Origin: Paracoccus luteus
Lineage (GTDB): Bacteria; Pseudomonadota; Alphaproteobacteria; Rhodobacterales; Rhodobacteraceae
Reading direction: 5' to 3'
Length of the DNA stretch: 64,000 nucleotides
Assembly (NCBI RefSeq): GCF_004522155.1
Contig: NZ_SDEA01000003.1
Coordinates: forward strand, 197,413-261,412
Positions 54,366 through 62,194 of this stretch are shown here, piece after piece. Under the pieces are notes generated by a model. It made no database searches, was not told the DNA's origin, and was given only the letters and a program-made list of their open reading frames with translations. The stretch's first letter is position 1. Each line of letters opens with the position of its first letter. Both the position numbers and the translations under genes were made by a program.

Positions 54366-54847
54366 AGGACGCGCGGGCATCGGCCAAGGCCGGACCTGCG
54401 CCCCGCGCCGCCTTGCGACAGCCTTTCCGCCGGAGTGCGCGCAGCCGGTCCCGGTCGATCCGGGCCGCCTGCGCGCGCACGGCATCGGATCGCGCAGTCG
54501 GTCCCGGCCGATCCGCGCCGCTGCCCCCGCACGACAGCCTTTCCGCCGGGCGGCGCGCAGCCGGTCCCGACCGATCCGCGCCGCGACCCGCACGCTGCAT
54601 CGGGACAGCCTGCCGCCGGGGGAAGCGCCGGTCCTTCCCGGTGCCCGCCTGCCCGCGCGTCGCCTCACGACAGCCTTGCCGCCGGAAGCGCGCGGCCGAT
54701 CACCCCGGGTCGTCGCCTCCCCCGCCCGCCGCCTCACGACAGCCTTGCGGCGGGGGATCGCGCAACCATCTCGCCCCGGTCCGCGCCGCTGCCCGCGCCC
54801 TGTCACGTCAGCCTTGCAAGGGCAGCGCGCAGCGGTCCCCCCCGCTC
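54366..54847. repeat. Six degenerate tandem repeats between the helicase and the deacetylase
   Basis: Units start with CGACAGCCTTTCCGCCGG or near variants at 54416, 54532, 54603, 54668, 54737 and 54806. The first three share GCGCAGCCGGTCCC followed by GATCCGCGCCGC; later ones shorten to about 69 bp. The spacing falls from 116 to 71, 65 and 69. No gene lies here; the flanking genes are convergent, so both 3' ends face the repeats. Confidence 0.75.
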
Positions 54848-55894
54848 TCAGCCGTCGAACCCGGCCAGGAAGGCGTGCAGGCAGTCGCCGATGACCTCGA
54901 CGGCATAGCCGCCTTCCTGGACGATCAGCGTGGGCAGGCCGATGGCGCGGACGGCGGCGGCGATGTCGCCGAAATCCTCGGACTCAAGCCGCAGGACGCC
55001 GATCGGGTCCGATTTATGCGCGTCATAGCCCAGCGACAGCACCAGCGCCTCGGCGCAAAAGTCGCGGATCGCGCCAGCGGCGGTCGCCAGCGCGGCCATC
55101 ATCTGCGGCTTGGCCGCGCCGTGCGGCAGCGGCAGGTTCAGGTTGAACCCCTCGCCCGCGCCGCTGCCGCGTTCGTCGGCATAGCCGGTGTAGAAGGGAT
55201 AGAAATCCCCCGGATCGCCGTGGATCGACACGGTCAGCACATCCGCCCGCCCATAGAAGATCTGCTGCGTCCCGTCGCCGTGATGCACGTCCACGTCCAG
55301 CACGGCCACGCGCCCGAACCGCTGGCGCAGCCGCTGCGCGGCGATGGCGGCGTTGTTCAGATAGCAGAACCCCGACGCCCGGTCGGCCCGCGCGTGATGG
55401 CCCGACGGGCGGCACAGCGCAAAGGCGCTGTCCTCGCCGCCCAGGATCGCGTCGGCGCCCGCGACCGCCGTCTCGGCCGACCGCAAGGTGGACAGCCAGG
55501 TGTCGGGACCGACCGGCACCGACAGGTCGCCCAGATACCACCCCATGCGCCCCAACAGACCCGTGGGCCGGGGGGGCGGGCGCACCGGCTGGTCGGGGCG
55601 CGCGCTCCAATACGGGAAGGTGGCGGGCCAGACCTCGGGGCCGCGCTCGGGCGGAAGCTGCTGCCACTGGTCCCAGGCGGTGCGCAGGAACGCGACGAAG
55701 CCGGCATCGTGGACCTGCAGGACCGGGTCGCAGCCGGTTTCGGCAGGCGCCTGGGGACGGATGCCGCGGCGGGCAAGCGCGTCCAGCAGGCGGTCGGTCC
55801 GGCAGGGCAGATCCTTGGGCGCGACGACGCGGCCGAAGCGCATGTATTGCTGCGGATCATGCGCCGCCTGCCGGGGGTGGTAAAAGGCGCGCAT
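54848..55894 (-). CDS. Histone deacetylase family protein (acetylpolyamine amidohydrolase-like)
   Basis: A 348-residue zinc hydrolase of the HDAC fold. The catalytic His pair is at 166-167 (RPSGHHARADRASGFCYLNN). The zinc ligands D202 and H204 are in LDVDVHHGDGTQQIFY, and D291 in SLGYDAHKSDPIG. The N-terminal FYHPRQAAHDPQQYMRFGRV and the loop between residues 80 and 125 match acetylpolyamine amidohydrolases, which deacetylate acetylputrescine or acetylspermidine. The start MRAFYHPRQ (55894) is the family start. It is divergent from a branched-chain-amino-acid-type importer. Confidence 0.87.
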   Translation of the reverse strand: MRAFYHPRQAAHDPQQYMRFGRVVAPKDLPCRTDRLLDALARRGIRPQAPAETGCDPVLQVHDAGFVAFLRTAWDQWQQLPPERGPEVWPATFPYWSARPDQPVRPPPRPTGLLGRMGWYLGDLSVPVGPDTWLSTLRSAETAVAGADAILGGEDSAFALCRPSGHHARADRASGFCYLNNAAIAAQRLRQRFGRVAVLDVDVHHGDGTQQIFYGRADVLTVSIHGDPGDFYPFYTGYADERGSGAGEGFNLNLPLPHGAAKPQMMAALATAAGAIRDFCAEALVLSLGYDAHKSDPIGVLRLESEDFGDIAAAVRAIGLPTLIVQEGGYAVEVIGDCLHAFLAGFDG

Positions 55895-55971
55895 CGGGGC
55901 ACTTTCTGCTGCTGATTTGGGCTGTCGCGGACCGGCATCGTGCGGACGTCGCAGGACCGCACGAAAACGCC

Positions 55972-55999
55972 TTGCATGCGGGGGGTCAACCTCTAGTGT
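55972..55999 (+). promoter_or_regulatory. Candidate promoter of the liv-type ABC operon
   Basis: TTGCAT (55972-55977) and TAGTGT (55994-55999) with a 16-base spacer, about 25 bases before the GTG start of the ATPase gene. The -10 is weak. The gap between this operon and the deacetylase gene is only about 130 bases, so both promoters must lie here. Confidence 0.35.
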
Positions 56000-56024
56000 T
56001 TCCGCAAGACAAGGAAAATCCTGC

Positions 56025-56756
56025 GTGACCGACGCCAACCTGCTGCGACTGAAGGACATTTCCGTCCGCTTTGGCGGGCTGACCGCGCTGAACGGGATCA
56101 GCCTGGACCTGCGGCGCAATGCGTCGCTGGGGCTGCTTGGACCCAATGGCGCGGGCAAGACCACGCTGTTCAACGTCATCGCCGGGGCGGTCCGCCCGTC
56201 CACCGGCCGCGTGACCTTCGACGGGCGCGACGTGACCGGCGACGCCACCAGCGCGCGCAGCCGGGCGGGCGTCGCGCGCACGTTCCAGATCACCCAGCCC
56301 TTCATCAGCCTGACGGTGCGCGAGAACGTCATGGTGGCGCTGACCGCCGCCGGTATGGCGATGCGGCAGGCGCATGGCGCGGCGGCGGAATACGTCGATT
56401 TCGTCGGCCTGCGGGCCAAGATCGACGACGCCGCATCGGGCCTCAGCACCGGGCAGCGCAAGCGGCTTGAACTGGCGCGCGCGCTGGCCACCCGGCCCAA
56501 GCTGCTGCTGCTGGACGAGGTGACGGGCGGCGTGGACCGCCCGTCCATCCCCGGTCTGGTCGAGACGATCCGCGCGCTGCACGCCGAACGCGGGCTGACG
56601 ATGGTGGTGGTCGAACACCACATGGATTTCCTGGGCGCGCTGGTGGACGAGGCGCTGTTTCTGGATCAGGGCGAGCAGCTCGTCTCGGGCAGCCTGGCGC
56701 AGGTCGCCGCCGACGCGCGCGTCCGCGACATCTATCTGGGGGACGCCCATGTTTGA
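56025..56756 (+). CDS. Branched-chain amino acid-type ABC transporter ATPase (LivG-like)
   Basis: A 243-residue ATPase of the HAAT/LivG class from GTG 56025, with AAGGAAA upstream. Walker A LGPNGAGKTT is near residue 41, the Q-loop in RTFQITQPF, the signature LSTGQRKRLELARAL and Walker B LLLLDEVTGGVD. DEVTGG replaces the usual DEPAAG. LivG proteins have an extra helical segment between Q-loop and signature; here it is reduced (MAMRQAHGAAAEYVDFVGL). It overlaps livF by eight bases. It is the first gene of a five-gene import operon. Confidence 0.9.
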   Translation: MTDANLLRLKDISVRFGGLTALNGISLDLRRNASLGLLGPNGAGKTTLFNVIAGAVRPSTGRVTFDGRDVTGDATSARSRAGVARTFQITQPFISLTVRENVMVALTAAGMAMRQAHGAAAEYVDFVGLRAKIDDAASGLSTGQRKRLELARALATRPKLLLLDEVTGGVDRPSIPGLVETIRALHAERGLTMVVVEHHMDFLGALVDEALFLDQGEQLVSGSLAQVAADARVRDIYLGDAHV

Positions 56757-57459
56757 GCTGAGCGGGATCGACGTGCGCTATGGCGCGGCGCAGGTCTTGT
56801 GGGATCTGTCGCTGACCGTCGCCCCGGGCGAGGTCGTCGCCGTCATGGGGCCGAACGGGTCGGGCAAAAGCACCGTGCTGAAGGTCGCGATGGGCCTCAA
56901 GCGGCCCAGCGGCGGGCGCGTGATGTTCGACGGCGCCGACCTGACGCAGGCGCCCGCGACCGCGCGCGTCGGCGCGGGGATGAGCATCGTCCTGGAACGC
57001 CGCCGCCTGTTCCCCCGCATGAGCGTGCGCGAGAACATCGAGATCGGCGGCTTTGTCCTGCCCCGCGCCGAGATCCGGCGGCAGATGGACTGGGTGCTGT
57101 CGCTGTTTCCCGAACTGCGCCCGCACATGGACGCGACCGCGGGCCGTCTTAGCGGCGGCCAGCAGCAGATGGCGGCCATTGCCCGCGGGCTGATGGCCAA
57201 GCCGCGCCTGCTGCTGATGGACGAGCCGCTGCTGGGGCTGTCGCCGGCATTGCAGCAGCGGGTCTTTGCCCTGATGCGCGAGATCAACGACCGCGGCGTG
57301 GCGATCCTGTTCAACGAACAGAACGCCAAGCTGTCGTTCGGGCTGAGCCACCGCGGCTATCTGCTGGAATCCGGGCGCGTGGTGCTGACCGGTTCCGGCA
57401 CGCAGATGCTGGACCACCCCGAGATCCGGCGCGTCTATCTGGGCGAGGCCGCCGCATGA
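56749..57459 (+). CDS. Branched-chain amino acid-type ABC transporter ATPase (LivF-like)
   Basis: A 236-residue LivF-type ATPase. Walker A GPNGSGKST is at about residues 36-44, ERRRLFPRMSVRENIEIGGF is the LivF-specific stretch after the Q-loop, the signature is LSGGQQQMAAIARGL, and Walker B LLLMDEPLLGLSP. The last residues RRVYLGEAAA are the family end. It is joined to the next gene by a 4-base overlap. Confidence 0.92.
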   Translation: MFELSGIDVRYGAAQVLWDLSLTVAPGEVVAVMGPNGSGKSTVLKVAMGLKRPSGGRVMFDGADLTQAPATARVGAGMSIVLERRRLFPRMSVRENIEIGGFVLPRAEIRRQMDWVLSLFPELRPHMDATAGRLSGGQQQMAAIARGLMAKPRLLLMDEPLLGLSPALQQRVFALMREINDRGVAILFNEQNAKLSFGLSHRGYLLESGRVVLTGSGTQMLDHPEIRRVYLGEAAA

Positions 57460-58331
57460 CCGGCGCGATCCTGATCGAGACGCTGCTGAACGGGCTGATC
57501 ACCGGGGCGATCTATGCGCTGATCGGGTCGGGGATCGCGCTGATCTATGGCACGACGCGGGTGCTGAACTTTGCCCACGGCGAGGCGATGATGCTGGCCG
57601 CCTATGCGGCGCTGATCCTGTCCACCACGGCGGGGCTGCCGCTGTGGCTGGCCGCGCTTGGCGCGATCCTGCTGGTCATGGCGGGCGGCGTCGTGATGCA
57701 GCGCGCGGTCATCGCGCCCATCCTTGCGCGCGAGGACTGGTCGTTCCGCATCATCGCCGCGACCATCGGCCTGTCGATCTTCCTGCAAAGCGCGGCGCAG
57801 CTGATCTGGGGCGAGGGGTTCAGCGCCCTGCCCTATTTCTTCGACGGCGTGCTGGTGCTGGGGCCGGTGCGGATGCCGTGGCAGCGCATCGCCATCCTGA
57901 TCGTGGCGCTGGTGGCGCTGGGGCTGTCGGCCCTGCTGCTGTATCGCACGCGGTTCGGCCAGATGATCCGCGCCACGGCGCAGGACGCCGAGGCGGCCGA
58001 GGCGTTCGGCATCCCCGCCGCGCGCGTCCACACGATGGTCTTTGCGCTGTCGGCGGGTCTTGCGGCCGTGGGCGCGATCATGCTGGCGCCGCTGTTGTCG
58101 GTGAACCCGTGGATGGGCGTGCCCTATATCCTCAAGGCATTCGCCGTGGTGATCCTGGGCGGGCTGGGCAGCTTTGGCGGCGCGATCCTGGCCGGTTTCC
58201 TGCTGGGCATCATCGAAAGCTTTGGCGTCACGCTGACGTCCAGCGAATGGCGGGACGTGATCTCGTTCGGGCTGCTGATCGCGGTGATCTGGGTCCGGCC
58301 CTATGGCCTTTTCAGCACGCGGGAGGGCTGA
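57456..58331 (+). CDS. Branched-chain amino acid-type ABC transporter permease (LivH-like)
   Basis: A 291-residue membrane protein: LLNGLITGAIYALIGSGIAL with IYGTTRVLNFAHGEAMMLAA is the LivH N-terminal signature, and DAEAAEAFGIPAARVHTMVF then AFAVVILGGLGSFGGAILAG the conserved loop before the last helices. About eight hydrophobic segments. Together with LivM it forms the membrane channel. Three bases separate it from the next gene. Confidence 0.93.
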   Translation: MTGAILIETLLNGLITGAIYALIGSGIALIYGTTRVLNFAHGEAMMLAAYAALILSTTAGLPLWLAALGAILLVMAGGVVMQRAVIAPILAREDWSFRIIAATIGLSIFLQSAAQLIWGEGFSALPYFFDGVLVLGPVRMPWQRIAILIVALVALGLSALLLYRTRFGQMIRATAQDAEAAEAFGIPAARVHTMVFALSAGLAAVGAIMLAPLLSVNPWMGVPYILKAFAVVILGGLGSFGGAILAGFLLGIIESFGVTLTSSEWRDVISFGLLIAVIWVRPYGLFSTREG

Positions 58332-58334
58332 TCC

Positions 58335-59312
58335 ATGACCGAGATGCTCGGCCGCCGCCCGGCCCTGACCCTGCTGTTGCTGATCGCCGTGCTGGCGGTG
58401 ATCCCGTTCGTGGTGACGAACCCCTATTACCTGCACGTGCTGACGATCTTCCTGCTGTTCGCGATCTTCGCGTCGGGCTGGAACCTGACGCTGGGCATCC
58501 TGGGGCTGAAGACGCTGGGCCACCACGCGTTCTTTGCGCTGGGGGCCTATGGCTCGGCCATGCTGTCGCATTACGCCGGCGTCTCGCCCTGGGCCACGAT
58601 CTGGGTCGGCGCGGGGATCGCGGCGCTGGCGGGCCTGCTGATCGGGGTGCCGATCCTGCGCATCCGCTCGATGCCGCATGTGGCCATCGTGACGCTGGCC
58701 TTTGCCGAGATCATCCGGCTGGTGCTGGCCAACCTCAAGGACTGGACCCGCGGAGAGCTTGGGTTCTGGGGGATCGACGCGATGCCCGCGCTGAACCTGG
58801 GCGGCACCGTGGTCGAGTTCGGGACCGGCAAGCCCTTCGGGTCGTATCTGCTGGCGCTGGCGTTCTTTGCCGGGGTCCACGCGCTGCTGCTGGTGGTGCT
58901 GCGCGGGCGCATCGGGCTGACGCTGGTGGCGATGCGCGATTCCGAACTGGCGGCGGAAAGCCTTGCGGTGGACCTGACCCGCTGGAAGCTGGGCGTCTTT
59001 GCCTTCAGCGCCGCGATCGTCGGCCTCAGCGGGGCGCTTTATGCCCATTACATCCAGATCCTCACGCCCACATCGACCGTAGGCCCCGAGATGCTGGTGA
59101 CGTTGCTGGCGATGATCATCGTGGGCGGCGTCGGGCGGTTCACCGGCCCGATCCTGGGCGCGCTGCTGCTGACCGTTGTGGGCGAGGCGCTGCGCGAGTT
59201 CGGGGATTACCGGATGCTGCTTTACGGGGGCATCGTCATGCTGTTCGTGCTGGGCGCGCCGCGGGGCCTTGCGGGATGGCTGGCCCTGATCGGACGCCGC
59301 CGGGCGGCCTGA
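58335..59312 (+). CDS. Branched-chain amino acid-type ABC transporter permease (LivM-like)
   Basis: A 325-residue permease: IFASGWNLTLGILGLKTLGH with HAFFALGAYGSAM is the LivM start signature. MRDSELAAESLAVDLTRWKL is the cytoplasmic coupling loop and MLVTLLAMIIVGGVGRFTGP the conserved final section. About ten hydrophobic segments. It pairs with LivH. The binding-protein gene follows after 33 bases, which contain CAACCAACATCAACCAAC. Confidence 0.92.
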   Translation: MTEMLGRRPALTLLLLIAVLAVIPFVVTNPYYLHVLTIFLLFAIFASGWNLTLGILGLKTLGHHAFFALGAYGSAMLSHYAGVSPWATIWVGAGIAALAGLLIGVPILRIRSMPHVAIVTLAFAEIIRLVLANLKDWTRGELGFWGIDAMPALNLGGTVVEFGTGKPFGSYLLALAFFAGVHALLLVVLRGRIGLTLVAMRDSELAAESLAVDLTRWKLGVFAFSAAIVGLSGALYAHYIQILTPTSTVGPEMLVTLLAMIIVGGVGRFTGPILGALLLTVVGEALREFGDYRMLLYGGIVMLFVLGAPRGLAGWLALIGRRRAA

Positions 59313-59345
59313 CAACCAACATCAACCAACAGAGGAACTGCCGCC

Positions 59346-60569
59346 ATGCTGAGACGACTGCTCGCCACCAGCGCGCTTGCGCTGTCCTTCGCCGCGCCGC
59401 TGACCGCCGCCGCGCAGGACATCCCCGTCGGCGCCATCGCGCCGCTGACCGGCCCCGCCGCGAACTCGGGCGAGGCCCTGCGCCAGGGGTTCATGCTGGC
59501 CGTCAAGGAATGGAACGAGGGCAAGGCCGACTATGTCACCCCCGGCGGCGCGCACCCGACCGTCGCCCTGACGGTCGAGGACAACAACTCGAAACCCGAG
59601 GTGGGCGTCAGCGCCGCGCAGCGCCTGATCACCCGCAACGGCATCAAGCTGCTGATCGGCGACGCGCTGCACAGCCATGTCACGATGGCCCTGATGGAGC
59701 TTTCGCCCCAGTTCGACCTGCCGATCCTCAGCGCCGAGCCGGTCAGCACGCTGATCGCCGACAAGGTCAAATCCGACCCCGAGAAATACGCGCTGTATTG
59801 GAAGGGCAACTATAACAGCAGCGCCTATGGCGAGACGGTCCACGACTTTGTCAAATGGGCGCTGGAAAACGGCGTGATCGCCGAGGGCGGCAAGAAGCTG
59901 GCCTTCGTGATCGAGGACACCGACTATGGCCATTCCAACGCCGACACGATCACCGAGCTGTTCACCGCCGACGGCTGGACCGTCGTCGCCACCGAGGCCG
60001 TGCCCGCGGGCAGCACGGATTTCTATCCGCAGCTGACCAAGCTGAAAAGCGCGGCGCCCGACCTGACGCTGTCGGTGTTCACCGCCGTCAACTCGGGCGT
60101 GTCGCTGGTCCGCCAGATCGCCGAACAGGCGATGCCCGGCCGCCACATGGCGATCTATTACCCGACCAAGCCCGAGTTCATGGACCAGGTCGGCGACGCG
60201 GGCAAGGGGCTGATCTGGACCTCGCTGCAGTTCGCACCCGACGTGGTGCCCGCCCACAAGGCGTTCGACGACAAGATCCAGGCCGAGTTCGGCAACCCCG
60301 CCACCTATAGCCATGCGCACGGCTATTGCACGATGATGATCGGGCTGCGGGCGCTGGAAACCGCGGGCGGCACCGACCCCAAGGCGGTGTCGGACGCCAT
60401 CGGGGCGACCGACTACAACTGCCTGATCGGGCGGTTCAAGTTCGACCCCGAGGACCACACCGTCATCGGCGGCGGCGAATATCTGCCGCTGCCGGTGGCC
60501 CAGGTCCAAAGCGGCGTGAACCAGCTGATCTGGCCGCAGGCGAACGCCACCGCCGAAGCCGTGAAGTGA
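59346..60569 (+). CDS. ABC transporter substrate-binding protein (LivJ/K-like)
   Basis: A 407-residue periplasmic protein with a signal peptide (MLRRLLATSALALSFAAPLT then AAAQ). The binding fold follows: IPVGAIAPLTGPAANSGEAL, LITRNGIKLLIGDALHSHVT, ALMELSPQFDLPILSAEPVS, and later HAHGYCTMMIGLRALETAGG. The HAAT family binds amino acids, amides, urea or aromatic compounds; the ligand is not predictable from these motifs. The last gene of the operon, in place of the usual first position. Confidence 0.88.
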   Translation: MLRRLLATSALALSFAAPLTAAAQDIPVGAIAPLTGPAANSGEALRQGFMLAVKEWNEGKADYVTPGGAHPTVALTVEDNNSKPEVGVSAAQRLITRNGIKLLIGDALHSHVTMALMELSPQFDLPILSAEPVSTLIADKVKSDPEKYALYWKGNYNSSAYGETVHDFVKWALENGVIAEGGKKLAFVIEDTDYGHSNADTITELFTADGWTVVATEAVPAGSTDFYPQLTKLKSAAPDLTLSVFTAVNSGVSLVRQIAEQAMPGRHMAIYYPTKPEFMDQVGDAGKGLIWTSLQFAPDVVPAHKAFDDKIQAEFGNPATYSHAHGYCTMMIGLRALETAGGTDPKAVSDAIGATDYNCLIGRFKFDPEDHTVIGGGEYLPLPVAQVQSGVNQLIWPQANATAEAVK

Positions 60570-60618
60570 CCCCACGGGGCGGGGCCTTCGGTCCCGCCCG
60601 CAACCGCCAGGGTGGAAC

Positions 60619-61239
60619 GTGTCCATGCAGTTCATCAGCAGCGAAGCCGAGCTTGAGGCGATCTATGGCGAGCCGGTCAAGGCCGCCGTCGCCAAGGTGT
60701 CGGCCTGGCTGACCCCGACCTATCGCCGCTGGATCGAGGCGGCGCCGTTCTGCGTGATCTCGACCGTCGGGCCGGGCGGCACCGACGCCTCGCCCCGCGG
60801 CGACGATGGCCCCGTCGCCCGCGTGCTGGACGAACGCACGCTGGCGATCCCCGACTGGGTGGGCAACAACCGCATCGACACGCTGCGCAACCTGGTCCAC
60901 GACGACCGCATCGCGGTGATGTTCATGGTGCCCGGTTCGGGCAACGTGGTCCGCGTCAACGGCATCGCCCGCGTGACGGCGGACCCCGCCTTCCGCGACA
61001 GCTTTGCCCGCGGCACCACCGCCGGCGCGCTGGTGCCGCGCACGGTGATGATCGTGCAGACGGCCGAGGTTTATATGCAATGCACCCGCGCGATCATGCG
61101 CTCGCGCATCTGGGCCGACCGCCGCCCGCCCGAGGGCCTGCCCACGCAGGGCGAGATGCTGGCCGCGCAATCCGACGAGTTCGAATCGCGCAGCTATGAC
61201 GAGGGCTGGAACATCCGCGGACCCGCGAATCTGTGGTGA
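60619..61239 (+). CDS. FMN-binding PPOX-type oxidoreductase (MSMEG_1061-like)
   Basis: A 206-residue split-barrel protein of the pyridoxamine 5'-phosphate oxidase superfamily: FCVISTVGPGGTDASPRGDD, LAIPDWVGNNRIDTLRNLVH, VMFMVPGSGNVVRVNGIARV and QTAEVYMQCTRAIMRSRIW. The IPDWVGNNR and QCTRAIMRS segments are typical of the MSMEG_1061 subgroup. It binds FMN; its substrate is unknown. Start GTG 60619 or ATG 60625 are equally possible. Its last 36 codons with the stop are repeated twice in tandem downstream. It may form the tail of the liv-type operon. Confidence 0.85.
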   Translation: MSMQFISSEAELEAIYGEPVKAAVAKVSAWLTPTYRRWIEAAPFCVISTVGPGGTDASPRGDDGPVARVLDERTLAIPDWVGNNRIDTLRNLVHDDRIAVMFMVPGSGNVVRVNGIARVTADPAFRDSFARGTTAGALVPRTVMIVQTAEVYMQCTRAIMRSRIWADRRPPEGLPTQGEMLAAQSDEFESRSYDEGWNIRGPANLW

Positions 61240-61511
61240 GGGTGGCGGCGCGACCGTCCGAGGGCCTGCCCACGCGGGGCGAGATGCTGGCCGCGCAGTC
61301 CGACGCGTTCGAACCGCGCAGCCATGACGAGGGCGGGAACATCCGCGGCCGGCCAATCTGTGGTGAGAGGGGCGGCGCGGACTCCCGAGGGCCTGCCCAC
61401 GCGGGGCGGGGTGCGGGCCGCGCAGTCCGACGCGTTCGATCCGCGCAGCCATGACGAGGGCTGGACCATCCGCGGCCCCGCCTATCTGTGGTGAGAGGGG
61501 CGGCGCGGACG
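61131..61511 (+). repeat. Tandem triplication of the PPOX gene 3' end
   Basis: Copies begin at 61131 (inside the gene), 61259 and 61386, each about 127 bp and starting CGAGGGCCTGCCCACGC. All encode EGLPT.GE/GMLAAQSD.F then IRGPA.LW and a stop. The third copy keeps the frame intact (EGLPTRGGVRAAQSDAFDPR and on). The second has a one-base loss near its end (GCGGCCGGCCAATC), so it is out of frame before the stop. No gene follows until the MarR gene at 61616. Confidence 0.85.
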
Positions 61512-61615
61512 GGGGGCTCGTCGCTCGGCCGCCGTCCCTTGACGGGCGCGGGCGATTTCCGGCACCAAGCAGGCATCGTTGCGACTGAAATCACCCCAGC
61601 CACCACGGGCCGCCC

Positions 61616-62116
61616 ATGAAGATCGAAGCGTTCTTTCCCTATCGGATGGCGGTCACGGCCGAGGCGTTTTCCCGCCAGCTGGTCGCCGTTTATGGCCGCA
61701 CCCACGGGCTGTCGCGCGAGGAATGGCGGCTGCTGTTCCTGCTTGAGGATGCGGGGATGCTCGATTCCCTGCAGGTGTCGCAGCGCACGTCGCTGGACAA
61801 GGTGCAGGTCAGCCGCGCCGCCTCGCGGCTGGAATCCAAGGGCTTGATCACCCGCTCGGTCTTGGGGTCAGACCGCCGCCTGCGCGACTACCGGATCACC
61901 GACGCGGGACAGGCGCTGTTCACCCGCGCCTTTGCCGAGGTCGAGGCCCGCGCGCAGGAAATCCTTGACGCCATGCCGCCCGCCGACCGCGAGGCGCTGC
62001 TGCGCGGCATCGCCGCCCTTGACCGCGCCATCGCAAGCGTGACCCAGCCCGAGGCCGGGCACGGCACCGCCTTTCCGCGTCCGGGCGGGTCCGGGGAAAC
62101 CGCGCCGCCCGAGTGA
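61616..62116 (+). CDS. MarR family transcriptional regulator
   Basis: A 166-residue winged-helix regulator: EAFSRQLVAVYGRTHGLSRE, WRLLFLLEDAGMLDSLQVSQ, RTSLDKVQVSRAASRLESKG and the wing RSVLGSDRRLRDYRITDAGQ. It immediately precedes hmgA on the same strand. The promoter of hmgA contains a palindrome between -35 and -10 (62131-62146), the usual mode for a MarR-type repressor, so this protein probably controls homogentisate breakdown. Its ligand may be homogentisate or a related aromatic acid. Confidence 0.87.
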   Translation: MKIEAFFPYRMAVTAEAFSRQLVAVYGRTHGLSREEWRLLFLLEDAGMLDSLQVSQRTSLDKVQVSRAASRLESKGLITRSVLGSDRRLRDYRITDAGQALFTRAFAEVEARAQEILDAMPPADREALLRGIAALDRAIASVTQPEAGHGTAFPRPGGSGETAPPE

Positions 62117-62123
62117 CGCGGGC

Positions 62124-62158
62124 TTGACATCGTTGCGTCTGCAACGGATATCGTTGCA
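62124..62158 (+). promoter_or_regulatory. hmgA promoter with a palindromic operator in its spacer
   Basis: -35 TTGACA (62124-62129), 17-base spacer, -10 GATATC (62147-62152). The spacer ends with CGTTGC-gtct-GCAACG (62131-62146), a perfect palindrome. CGTTGCA recurs immediately after (62152-62158). A repressor bound here would block RNA polymerase. Transcription would start near 62160, about 35 bases before the hmgA ATG. Confidence 0.65.
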
Positions 62159-62194
62159 TCAGCGATGAACACCCCGGGGGGCGGAGGACCAGGC

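Noticed and set aside
61259..61511. Separate small genes in the repeated PPOX tails
   Set aside because: They lack start codons with ribosome sites and match only the parent gene's end.
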